From Butyrivibrio sp. (GTDB taxonomy: Bacteria > Bacillota > Clostridia > Lachnospirales > Lachnospiraceae): DNA of 64,000 nucleotides. The notes beneath the pieces were generated by a model. It made no database searches. It worked only from the letters and a program-made list of their open reading frames with translations, and was not told the DNA's origin. Position numbers and translations under genes: made by a program. The stretch spans positions 1 through 64,000 of the forward strand of contig JAFUYO010000005.1 in NCBI GenBank assembly GCA_017470505.1, in the 5' to 3' direction. Below, in pieces: positions 51,501 through 59,719 of the stretch. How positions within the stretch are numbered: position 1 is the stretch's first letter; each line of letters starts with the position of its first letter.

Positions 51501-54500
51501 ACTCCGGAAAATCTTGAGAAGCATAATTGGAATCTCAAATGGCTAAAGGCCTGGGAAGAGAAGGACGGCAAGGTCGACGAAAAGACCATCAACGAGATGA
51601 TATCTCATGAGACAGAGCATATACTTGACGGTTTGGAATTGCCGCCGCTTCCTAAGAGTGAAAAGAAGGATGCCGAATATATCAAAAAGCTCAATGCCTG
51701 GGCTGACAATATGTTTGTAAGCAGCGCAGATAAGTTCCACACAGTTATGCTCAAGACGCTTTCCATGGATGCCCTGAAAAAGGCTTATGAGCCTTTCAGG
51801 AAATATGTTACTGAAAATAAGTATTTTAGTAAGCTCACGAGTATGTTCACAACCCTGTATCAGTACCTGATATTCTATTCTCAGGTCAATCATAATGCAG
51901 ACTCGGATAAGAAAGCCGACACATTTGTTCCGGATAAGAATGCAGTAAATGCAGCTCATATGCAGCTTCCGGCATTTGAAGAAATTATCACTCAGGAACT
52001 GTTTGAGTTATCAAAGCTTGAGAATAACGGACTTTCGTATAAAGAAAGTGTGGAAGGTAAAAAGGTAGAGAAAAAAGAAGAAAACCAGGAAGTGAACAAA
52101 AAGGAAGAAAACCAAGAAGAGATTAAGCAAGAAGAAAAAAAGCAGGAAAACAAAGAAGATAAGCACGAAGAGAAGCAGGATAATCTGATAGTAGTAGAAG
52201 ATGAGGAAGAAGAGGAAGTAGAGCAAGAGAAAGTAAAGAAGGCTGCTGTCACTGTCAATGCGCTTGGCTGGGTCAAGGGAAATTATTCAGCCAGGAAAGA
52301 TGCTGAAAACGAGCAGGATAAGAAGAGCAAGGCCAAAATGGAGATCCGGCTCCCTGACCTTGAAACTCTGACAAGGCAGGTTGAGCTCAGAAAGCTTAAA
52401 AAGGGTGAGAAGAGGGACAATCGGAAAAAGCAAAAAGTTGATGTCGGAATTAGAAATATGATGTCGGAGACGCTGACAAGTATTTCCAATATGATAGCTG
52501 ACCAAAGAGTTTTGGCGCGCAGAAATGTCGGCATTAACAGCAAGAAGAAGCTGGATTTCAGAACCTTTGAACTGCTCTCCGGAATCGGACCGGTCTTTAA
52601 GCAGAAGGGAGCTCTTTCAAAGCTGTGCAGGGATTACGGCGCAGGAAGAGCGCTTCGTCTTTCAGGTAATAAGGAGGAAGGCGACAGGAAGGTCTACGAG
52701 GTTCTGGACAATATTACGCTTGAAATCGAGAAGTTCGATCCTGCTAAGTATGATTTTTCCAATGATGAGGGCATGATCTCAAAGGCGGGTGAGCTTGAGA
52801 AGATGTCAGAAGCAGCAAGATCATACAGGCAGCTCATCATGCGCGAGGAAAACCGCGGATACCTTGAAAAGCTCTCCAAAGAGAATGGTAAGATATACCG
52901 TAACGCCACGAGGGCCGCAGAAGTCTATGCTAAGATCGAGCAGCTGACCGCGGTTTCAAACTATTATCGTCTGAGAAAGCTGGTACTGACTGACGAGCTG
53001 TATACAAGCGATGAAAAGGGGCAGATAGGATATAGTAATGCTCAGGGTGACACTTCCCAGGTAAAGCGACTTAAGAAGATGATGAGGGCTTCGCTCCTTG
53101 CCGGGTCGAACATGAATAAGGTCTTTACAAGAGGTCCCCGCGTTATCAAACAGGACAAGATAGTAGAGAGCTTCGAGGCACTTGAGAAATCTGATGAGTA
53201 CGTAATGGATATGGAGAGAGAGAAGTTCTTCCAGGCTCCGCTCTGGGCTCAGAACTGCCTCACTCTTGACCCCAAAAAGATCCCGTCCAAAATTGACAAA
53301 TCCCGCGGATACAGCGGAATCAACCACCCTCAGGCAGACGGTCCGTTCCTTCTCAAAAAAGCAATGGAGATGAATCCAAGGATCCAGGATATGGATGACA
53401 AGAGAATGGAAGTTCTGACAGAGCTGACAGGCAATCCGAAGGAGTCCTGGGATGATACCCCGAAGTTTGTGGGAGGAAATGATAAGAGCCTTGAGTCGGT
53501 GAAGCTGTCAGATAACTGGAGCAGGATCAGGCTCGTGTTCGGGCAGGAGTTCAGCAGGTACATGAGCGATCAGGAAATCCTTGAGATGACAGAGATCCTT
53601 CAGATCCAGAAAGCGAAGGAATGGACTGACAAGGAAGGAAATAAGCATTCCTTTAACTGGGCTGACATGGCCGGGGATAAGGACGCTCTTGCCTACTATG
53701 AGAGCGCGTTTAAAGAGCTTGCCATGAAGTTTTTGTTTGCGCAGTACGCAGCTGCAATGAGAGTTGCTGAGACAATATCCATGAAACTCGTGGTACTGCA
53801 TCCTACGGATCTGGCTCTTTTGATGACGCCGGAAGTCCATTACATGATCATGTCGTGCTCAACGCTCAGCAATATTATAGATAAGAGGAACGGAACTAAC
53901 ACAAAGAAGGTTGCGAAGTTCCTTAAGGACAATGATCCTGATGGCAGATACAAGCTGAATATCAAAGACATGATCACGGTATCAGGTCTTACATCAAAGC
54001 TGAATCTGAAGGTCGGCAACATCGGTTATGCGCTTAATAATTTATTGAAGCTCGATCTGTTCAGGTCTGATAAACTTAACAGAACTGCAGAAAAGGCTGT
54101 TTTTGGAAAGAACAATATTTACAACAACTCTGTTTTAAAAGAGTACGAAGCTAACAGGAAAATCAATCCTGAGGAAGAAAGAGATGAGACGGCGTGGTAT
54201 CTTGATAAACATATAGATATGGTCACCAAAAAAGGTCTGAATGCCAAATCCAAAACTCTTGGCGGAGGGTACCTTCAGTATGAGCTTAGCAACTGGCACT
54301 TTGAGGCATACAAGAACGGAGAAATAGATTTCAAGAATGCCATCGACAATAAGCTTGTAGATGTTCCTTCCAAAAAAGAGCTCGACGCCTATGAAGCGCA
54401 CCTTGTTAAAGACGGATATTATCCTCTGCGCAGCAACATGGCAGACCCTGATTCCGGCATGAAATATGATAACAAGCCTACCGATAAGTATGATATCGTG

Positions 54501-54683
54501 GATGAATATGGCAGGACGGTTGGCAAGGGCACCTATAAGGAAAGGCTCGATAACAGAGCCAAAGACCCCTATGGTATCAACCTCATAAGGACAGGCTTTA
54601 AAGAGCTTGAGTACACCTATGATGCTGTCAACAAAAACAAAGAGAAAATTAAGAAAACCTGCATTCGCACAAATGCATTCTGA
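48567..54683 (+). CDS. Giant cytoplasmic protein A of unknown function (2038 residues)
   Basis: A 2038-residue, highly charged protein with no signal peptide, membrane helix or known domain. By comparison with the next gene it has: a conserved N-terminal helical domain (1-475, beginning MPQFEEY); a Q-rich linker with 12-residue repeats (about 490-555) ending in the motif QVAGMVNL; two copies of an internal module (about 625-841 and 931-1104) sharing EWNKEWL/NWNLKWL followed by an acidic-aromatic stretch; a Lys/Glu-rich linker (about 1155-1225); a conserved helical region (about 1330-1555); and a 483-residue C-terminal region absent from the neighbour. A strong AGAGGAGG site precedes it. It could be an effector, a scaffold or a cytoskeleton-like protein; nothing in the sequence settles this. 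Confidence 0.85.
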   Translation: MPQFEEYRNMNTRQEKEAFYQAEKNKGIDINMSKFDYDSDNIIEHVNRKFDDGADPEEAAVAFARRTAYYFTDAEVANAKVVRYSSLKPRGEKARDMEAYAKKYTYHDADKRKSRAEDAANAFNDMWRKIREYGEDANSDQYTKYKHREEIMKYRLEGMINAVKAKAQDAEHEKYLIARAKLSCNLILRDQLSHLMAENGVNPAMLRKFNSKLAVVNSKIKDAADDLTKSVPKAQDLWRRGNRLDKSSYNDLLKGYKLQNPGCDLTSAVIMGNLNKYQVQQFGNKWPKKTVLKDQNNANVSKTEKENEDWNTQNIKPGVPVTPEIEKEAADRFESIPVPKAEELKGSGARNYVMNHLREYYDLTKRALPYYKAQMGQNTPAGRIIADRPKMRAKIEFIDALDKYINYKLRRDHCIEFNNETGSFQFESDETYKYIKDENGKITRTRQFGTDENGKSQTNADYNRLLEAYNRFSETLVAEGVGRILPKEEENKQPQKAQQQGQAAQLHPAQQQGQAAQLHPAQQQGQAVQPKQEQDQQGQIKQEQIARPVQENVGKHEKDGLKQVAGMVNLLNPKQEQKEEKNAEVKKAEAKKKVKTTRKKKNGLIYVTEGEKQYVYTKDQEKEYNMIKKAIPEFDRDSFKAMLACRNGKTQWNTAEYTALYNNCVKDIKTSKTIERDMVAPMRTVNRDAKGDPLTDNDTKNDEWNKEWLRSWQADKNGVSDQKKSQAMLRKELPNLYDDFIEGEFKLPDELLNYKDGDGIEAAKKALDNYVENLIYSDNLFKFQTIVAKHLAVENLKKNIKSVNIYFQRNSQMAVAGDIIGDINILIGQKFMKKFGLNNYNVADKGAIKLAPGKKKSADEIYDAYLDVLLGKLKANNTHLKEKETSHYLSDIELRDSRHIFDKQFTDKEKASGATDAGLKFAFEKRKVFCINNVPEYIQYLKKIPKKLAEGANKTSVDRIVGFAMHKVEFDEMLRPVQTPENLEKHNWNLKWLKAWEEKDGKVDEKTINEMISHETEHILDGLELPPLPKSEKKDAEYIKKLNAWADNMFVSSADKFHTVMLKTLSMDALKKAYEPFRKYVTENKYFSKLTSMFTTLYQYLIFYSQVNHNADSDKKADTFVPDKNAVNAAHMQLPAFEEIITQELFELSKLENNGLSYKESVEGKKVEKKEENQEVNKKEENQEEIKQEEKKQENKEDKHEEKQDNLIVVEDEEEEEVEQEKVKKAAVTVNALGWVKGNYSARKDAENEQDKKSKAKMEIRLPDLETLTRQVELRKLKKGEKRDNRKKQKVDVGIRNMMSETLTSISNMIADQRVLARRNVGINSKKKLDFRTFELLSGIGPVFKQKGALSKLCRDYGAGRALRLSGNKEEGDRKVYEVLDNITLEIEKFDPAKYDFSNDEGMISKAGELEKMSEAARSYRQLIMREENRGYLEKLSKENGKIYRNATRAAEVYAKIEQLTAVSNYYRLRKLVLTDELYTSDEKGQIGYSNAQGDTSQVKRLKKMMRASLLAGSNMNKVFTRGPRVIKQDKIVESFEALEKSDEYVMDMEREKFFQAPLWAQNCLTLDPKKIPSKIDKSRGYSGINHPQADGPFLLKKAMEMNPRIQDMDDKRMEVLTELTGNPKESWDDTPKFVGGNDKSLESVKLSDNWSRIRLVFGQEFSRYMSDQEILEMTEILQIQKAKEWTDKEGNKHSFNWADMAGDKDALAYYESAFKELAMKFLFAQYAAAMRVAETISMKLVVLHPTDLALLMTPEVHYMIMSCSTLSNIIDKRNGTNTKKVAKFLKDNDPDGRYKLNIKDMITVSGLTSKLNLKVGNIGYALNNLLKLDLFRSDKLNRTAEKAVFGKNNIYNNSVLKEYEANRKINPEEERDETAWYLDKHIDMVTKKGLNAKSKTLGGGYLQYELSNWHFEAYKNGEIDFKNAIDNKLVDVPSKKELDAYEAHLVKDGYYPLRSNMADPDSGMKYDNKPTDKYDIVDEYGRTVGKGTYKERLDNRAKDPYGINLIRTGFKELEYTYDAVNKNKEKIKKTCIRTNAF
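50055..50153 (+). repeat. 36-base tandem repeat coding for a Q-rich linker
   Basis: Two full units and one partial unit of 36 bases, starting at 50055, 50091 and 50127, encoding AQQQGQAAQLHP. Units differ by a few silent changes. The linker separates the N-terminal domain of protein A from its internal modules. Confidence 0.9.
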
Positions 54684-54701
54684 TTCAGAAGGAGAGAAAA
54701 A

Positions 54702-57700
54702 ATGCCACATTTTGAAGAGTATAAGAATTCGCGGAACAAAGCACAGTTTTATAAGTCATTAAGGGATAGTATGCTCGATATCAACAAAAGCGGTTTTGAC
54801 TACGATCCGGACCAGCTCATGGAGCACCTGGAAGATAAATATCTCCCTGAATTCGACGATATTGCAGAGGATAATGCAGCTTTTGCCGAGAGGACGAAGT
54901 ATTATTTTACTGACTCCAAGGTTGGGAAGGCCAAAGAACTGAGATACAAAAAAATCCATGACGACGCTGACAACTCTGTGGAGAGGTATTCTGATAAGTA
55001 TTCATACAGATGGGCATGGAAGCGCAAGTATTATGCAAAAGGGGCTGAGAAGGCCTTTAAAAAGATGCGCAATGCAATGTTCAGGTACAGAAATGATTAT
55101 GCAGCAGGAAGTACCGTTAATGTCTATACCAGATATCTGCACCGCGAGGAGATTATGAAGCTTCGGATGGCGGCCATGGAAGAGGCCGCAAAGACCAAGG
55201 CACAGAGTGCTAAACATGGCAATTACCTTGTTGCCAGAGGTAAGCTCTCCTGTAATCTTATCCTGAAGGATCAGCTGGAGCATCTGCTTAAGGGCGAGAA
55301 TCTGACTGAAAGAGAGCGCTCAAAACTGCGCTCCAAATTAAGGAGTGTCGAGAAGGATATTAAGTCTGCTGCATCCGAGGTTGCAAAGAATGTGCCGAAG
55401 GCCCACGAAATCTGGCAGGTAGAGAACAGGCTTGATGAGGAGAGTATAAAGGCTAACTTAAGTCTCTATCAGAGTCAGAATCCCGGATGTGATCTCGACG
55501 ATGCAAAACTCATGGCAAACCTTAATAAGTATCAGACTCAGCAGTTTAGCAATAAGTGGCCGAAGAAAACAGTGCTGAAGGATCAGAACAACGCCTGCAT
55601 CTCCAAGGCGGAGCAGGAAAACGAGGAGTGGAACAGAAATTTAGACTTGAAACTTGCAGATAATCTCTCTATAGCTGATGCAAGAAAAATAGAACTTGAT
55701 GCAATTAAGAGATTCAATGCGATAAAAATACCCAAGGCTGCAATCTTAAAGGGTGACGGTGCCAGAAAGTACATTATGGGCAATCTGAGGGAGTACTATG
55801 ACCTGACAAAGAGAGCTCTGCCGTATTACAGAGCTCAGACAGGTCAGAATACTTTTGTTGGAGAATATATTGCACAGCATCCCAAATTCAGGGCAAAGCT
55901 TGCTTATCTGGAAGAGGTCAACGCCTATATTGATTTTAAGCTGAGAAGAGACCATAACATTGAGTTTGACAGTGTAATGGCTTCTTTTAGGTTTGAGAGC
56001 GATGAGAACTATAAGTACAAAAAGAATGAGAGAGGAAAAGTTATACGCATTAGGAAGTTTGGGTTTGATAACCGCGGTCGCGATATGACTACGGCAAAGT
56101 ATAATGAGCTCTTTAGTGCTTACAGGACTTATAAGGTTGTTCCTGAGGATGCGCAGGACGTACCTGTTAACGAGGTGCAGGAGGTCAACCAGGCGCCTGT
56201 GGTAAACGCGCCTGCCAATGAGGTGCACGATAATAACGCTCCTGTAAATGCGGTTCATGAAGAGAATGTACCTGTACAGGATGAAGATGTAGCTGCACCT
56301 GTAAATGTGATTCAGGAGGGAAATGTACCTCTGCCGAATGAAGATATAGCTGCACCTGTAAATGTGATTCAGGAGGGAAATGTACCTCTGCCGAATGAAG
56401 ATGTAGCTGCACATGTAGATGTGATTCAGGAAGAGGATGTGCACAACGAAAATGCAGAACATGAAGTACATGTTGACAATGTTCCTGCAAATGAGATAGA
56501 CGGTGTGAATCTGGATGAAGAGAATGAGGATGCGCCTGCGCCTCTCGCACTCGGAAACGCCGAGGAGATAAACGAGGGCATCAACCAGGTTGCAAACATG
56601 GTGAACCTCATGCAGAGAGCGGATGCGCAGAACCAGCAGGATGACAGGAATCAGATAAACGCAGAGCATCAGCAGAATCAGATAAATGATCATGTTGAAC
56701 AACAGCAGAACCGGATAAATGCACCTGAGGAGCAGAATCAGGAGAACCGCCTGGCTCAGCAAGGTGGTTTTGAAATCATTGACGAAAATGACATACCCAA
56801 GAAAATCACCAGAACCAAAAAGGGCAATACTATCACCATCATAGAGGATGGAGTTAAGTACACATATACCCCGGAACAGGAGAAGGAGTATGATTTTGCT
56901 CAAAGCCATATAGAGACTTTCTCCAGAAAAGACTACGACTTTATCTTGAGGACCAGGGCCATTAATGAGCAGTGGCTCCATCCAGACTACGTGGCTATCT
57001 TTAAAAAGAGAAGCGATAAGTTCAAAAATATGAAGTCTGTCGATAAGTCGCTGATCTCAGTCATGAAAGTCGTAAACCGAAACAGCAAGGGAAATCCTAA
57101 AACTGCTGCTGACAAGGCGGCTGATGAGTGGAATCGCAAGTGGCTTAAGTGTTTCCAAAAGAAGAAGTCAGGTGAGGATCTTGACACCGCAGAGAATATG
57201 ATCTCTGAGACTCTTCCTCAGCTCTACAATGACTTTTTTGAGGGAGAACTAAAGATTCCCGAGGAGCTTCTTAACTACAAAAAGGGAGATTTCCTTCCGG
57301 ATGCTCTCGATGAGTATATTGACCGACTCATGGAGGGAGATAATTATGTGAAGTTCACGAATATGGTGCAGAAGCATAAAGGTCTTTTGGAACTTCGGAC
57401 CATTTTTGACTCGGTTGATGACTTTTTGGAGAGCAATGACCAGGTTCGCATTTCAGGCAGCATACTTCTTGAACTGAGCGATCTTGTAAAGTTCAGATTT
57501 GAGCGCCAAAGTGGCATTCCGGCTGCCGCCAAGGTAGATAAAAAAACTATTGATGATGCAAGTGAAAAAAGGGCCGAGGCCCAGAATAACTATGCTGACA
57601 GGTGCCGGCAGTTTGTCGAAGAGTGTAGCAAGAATAAAGATATCCTTAAACAGAAGCAGGAATACCTGTTTGTTGACAGCAGTACACTTAAAGCACATAA

Positions 57701-59546
57701 CTATACGGTTGATGAAAAAGTTATAGCAGAGTGGAAGAAAGAGGACAATGCTCCCACAGATTCAGGTATAAGTTATTTTTTGGCTGAGAAAGAGGTTGGA
57801 AGTATCTTAATCGTTCCTGAATACCGGGCTCTTTTAAAGAATATTCCGGTAAAGTATTCCAAAGGGGTTGAGGCAGACAGAGTAATGATAACCGGTATGC
57901 GTACCGTGGCGCTTGATAAGTATCGCCATCCTCTGACCGATGTCAGAAATGCTGCCAATCATAAGTGGAACATCAAATGGTTAAAGGCCTGGACCGCTGA
58001 TGAGAACGGGAATATCGATGAGAAGACGATTCTTGAGATGTTTGGTGAAGAAACTGAAAATATGATGAAATACCTGACAGAAAGCTCTCTTCCCATCCCG
58101 ACATCCAAAGAGGGCGAACCCGGATATACTGAAAAACTCCGCAAGTGGGTTGACAATATGATGAGAAATGATGCCAGGAATTTTCAGATGATGGGCAAAA
58201 AAGTCCTTGCATGGAGCCATATGAGGAAAACTCTGGAACCATTTATGAAGTTTTCTCAGGAAAATAAGTATTTTGATGCATTTTCTACTATGATCATCGC
58301 ATTGTATAACTTCATCAGACCATACAGTATTGTTGAGCATAATACTTATGAAGGATCCAAAACAATAACGGTAACCGACAAGGATAAGAGGAACTATGCT
58401 CTAAATCTTGAAATAAGCGAGCAGACAGCTGTTGAACAGATATTCAACCTGGGAAATATTAAGGACAAGAAACCTTCGCTTATGGAAATTGTAAATCGCG
58501 GCAAAAAAGAGGAGGCACAGGAAGAAAACCTTAACAGGATCAACGTGGTCGAAGAGGACAATCAGAACAGGATCAATGTGGTCGAGGAAGAAAACCAGAA
58601 CAGGATCAACGTGATCGAAGAAGACGACGCTCAGCTTACGATTAAAACGCTCTCCGCGAAACTTGTCGGGAACGCCGGCGCGCATATCTCAGAGAAGGAA
58701 ACTGTGCGCGGCAATGTCAAGGCGGGCATCAGGAAAAAACTGGATTATGAGGACTTTAATGATTTTACTGAGTTTGCCACCCTGTTCGGAACCGAAAAAA
58801 GGTTTAATTCAGCGCTGAAGCTTTATGCTGACGGAAAAAAATTACTTAACTCAGATGATGAAGATAAAGAAGAAGGAGAGGCTAAAATTATTGACGCGCT
58901 TGGAAGGTGCACAGCTATTATCCTGAACATCGACACGAAAGATTTTGATCTTTCATCTGACGAGAAGATAATGCAGCAGGCCGGAAAGCTGGAGGAATTG
59001 TCAAATGTATTAAGGGCCTACATGCGGCTTTTGACTAAAGAGCAAAACAATTGCTATATGAATAATCTGTATGATGAACGGTATGGGCAGAATCTGTCTC
59101 TGGCGAAATTTGATGTGCTTATGAATCATCTGGAGAAACTCTTTGCGATTGCAGATTATTATCGTCTCAGAAAGAACATTTTGACAAATGATCTCTTCAT
59201 AAATGCAGAAAAAGAGCCTTCGCTTATAAGCGGCGAAAATGACTCCGCTGACCTTAAAAAGCTTAAGAAGATGATGCGCGCTTCTGTAAAAGCTAAAGAA
59301 ATCATGGATAATAATGTCTTTGACATGAAAGATAATACAACAGAGCTTAAATGTGAGACCATGGAGGAAGAGAAATCACTGGCTGGTCTTGATATGTTCT
59401 TTGTAAAGAATAAGAAGTCAATTGAAGTAGAAGCCGAGAAACCGATTGAAGTATTCTGGCCTGAGATGAAGAAGAGGATTGAAGTCATTGGAAAGGCAGA
59501 TAACTATGTAAAGGAACTCGAAGAAAAGAAACCTTTGCAGAAATAA
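54702..59546 (+). CDS. Giant cytoplasmic protein B, paralog of A (1614 residues)
   Basis: A 1614-residue paralog of the preceding gene, 18 bases downstream and with GAAGGAGAG before its ATG, so both are in one transcript. Colinear parts: N-terminal domain (1-479, MPHFEEYKN, with KWPKKTVLKDQNNA identical to A); a low-complexity linker (about 485-700) with 19-residue repeats, ending in QVANMVNL; internal modules at about 733-942 and 1036-1209; a second linker with 11-residue repeats (about 1277-1308); and a helical region (about 1345-1614). It stops where A continues with its extra C-terminal region. No signal peptide, membrane helix or known family. Likely a partner or diverged copy of A. Confidence 0.85.
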   Translation: MPHFEEYKNSRNKAQFYKSLRDSMLDINKSGFDYDPDQLMEHLEDKYLPEFDDIAEDNAAFAERTKYYFTDSKVGKAKELRYKKIHDDADNSVERYSDKYSYRWAWKRKYYAKGAEKAFKKMRNAMFRYRNDYAAGSTVNVYTRYLHREEIMKLRMAAMEEAAKTKAQSAKHGNYLVARGKLSCNLILKDQLEHLLKGENLTERERSKLRSKLRSVEKDIKSAASEVAKNVPKAHEIWQVENRLDEESIKANLSLYQSQNPGCDLDDAKLMANLNKYQTQQFSNKWPKKTVLKDQNNACISKAEQENEEWNRNLDLKLADNLSIADARKIELDAIKRFNAIKIPKAAILKGDGARKYIMGNLREYYDLTKRALPYYRAQTGQNTFVGEYIAQHPKFRAKLAYLEEVNAYIDFKLRRDHNIEFDSVMASFRFESDENYKYKKNERGKVIRIRKFGFDNRGRDMTTAKYNELFSAYRTYKVVPEDAQDVPVNEVQEVNQAPVVNAPANEVHDNNAPVNAVHEENVPVQDEDVAAPVNVIQEGNVPLPNEDIAAPVNVIQEGNVPLPNEDVAAHVDVIQEEDVHNENAEHEVHVDNVPANEIDGVNLDEENEDAPAPLALGNAEEINEGINQVANMVNLMQRADAQNQQDDRNQINAEHQQNQINDHVEQQQNRINAPEEQNQENRLAQQGGFEIIDENDIPKKITRTKKGNTITIIEDGVKYTYTPEQEKEYDFAQSHIETFSRKDYDFILRTRAINEQWLHPDYVAIFKKRSDKFKNMKSVDKSLISVMKVVNRNSKGNPKTAADKAADEWNRKWLKCFQKKKSGEDLDTAENMISETLPQLYNDFFEGELKIPEELLNYKKGDFLPDALDEYIDRLMEGDNYVKFTNMVQKHKGLLELRTIFDSVDDFLESNDQVRISGSILLELSDLVKFRFERQSGIPAAAKVDKKTIDDASEKRAEAQNNYADRCRQFVEECSKNKDILKQKQEYLFVDSSTLKAHNYTVDEKVIAEWKKEDNAPTDSGISYFLAEKEVGSILIVPEYRALLKNIPVKYSKGVEADRVMITGMRTVALDKYRHPLTDVRNAANHKWNIKWLKAWTADENGNIDEKTILEMFGEETENMMKYLTESSLPIPTSKEGEPGYTEKLRKWVDNMMRNDARNFQMMGKKVLAWSHMRKTLEPFMKFSQENKYFDAFSTMIIALYNFIRPYSIVEHNTYEGSKTITVTDKDKRNYALNLEISEQTAVEQIFNLGNIKDKKPSLMEIVNRGKKEEAQEENLNRINVVEEDNQNRINVVEEENQNRINVIEEDDAQLTIKTLSAKLVGNAGAHISEKETVRGNVKAGIRKKLDYEDFNDFTEFATLFGTEKRFNSALKLYADGKKLLNSDDEDKEEGEAKIIDALGRCTAIILNIDTKDFDLSSDEKIMQQAGKLEELSNVLRAYMRLLTKEQNNCYMNNLYDERYGQNLSLAKFDVLMNHLEKLFAIADYYRLRKNILTNDLFINAEKEPSLISGENDSADLKKLKKMMRASVKAKEIMDNNVFDMKDNTTELKCETMEEEKSLAGLDMFFVKNKKSIEVEAEKPIEVFWPEMKKRIEVIGKADNYVKELEEKKPLQK
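56283..56435 (+). repeat. 57-base tandem repeat in the linker of protein B
   Basis: Units start at 56283, 56340 and 56397 with an exact 57-base period. The first two are identical but for one base, the third is partial. They encode EDVAAPVNVIQEGNVPLPN. The near-identity suggests a recent duplication. Confidence 0.92.
58533..58631 (+). repeat. 33-base tandem repeat in the second linker of protein B
   Basis: Three units of 33 bases, starting at 58533, 58566 and 58599, encoding NRINVVEEDNQ with small changes. Confidence 0.9.
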
Positions 59547-59559
59547 CAAGTGACAAACA

Positions 59560-59617
59560 AAAAACCGACCGGGGTGATGCGGCATGAAATCTGCCGAGGA
59601 CTCCCGGTCGGTTTTGC
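59560..59617. terminator. Bidirectional terminator between giant gene B and the LacI gene
   Basis: AAAACCGACCGGG pairs with CCCGGTCGGTTTT (59603-59615) around an irregular loop that holds a second small hairpin (CGGCA...TGCCG). A-run and T-run allow termination both ways. Confidence 0.82.
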
Positions 59618-59663
59618 TAATATTGTAGGTGATGAAGGCATGATTGCGGGTGCGTATAGCGCG

Positions 59664-59693
59664 GAACAATCCGTGACATCACTTTTGACTTTT
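59664..59693 (-). repeat. Dispersed repeat R2, copy 3 (inverted)
   Basis: Read on the minus strand this 30-base stretch is the same as 16962-16991 with one transition, including GTGATGTCACGGATTGTTC. It lies between the terminator and the end of the LacI gene. Confidence 0.7.
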
Positions 59694-59719
59694 ACATCAT
59701 CTGATTATGAAATAAATTA

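Noticed and set aside
55746..56981. Open frame of 411 codons on the minus strand opposite giant gene B
   Set aside because: It mirrors the repeats and codon pattern of the plus-strand gene, has no ribosome site, and its product is a run of I/L/V/Y residues expected from antisense of an E/N/V-rich linker.
50055..58631. Regularly spaced repeats considered as a CRISPR array
   Set aside because: The units are direct, contiguous, multiples of three and translated in frame; there are no spacers and no cas genes.
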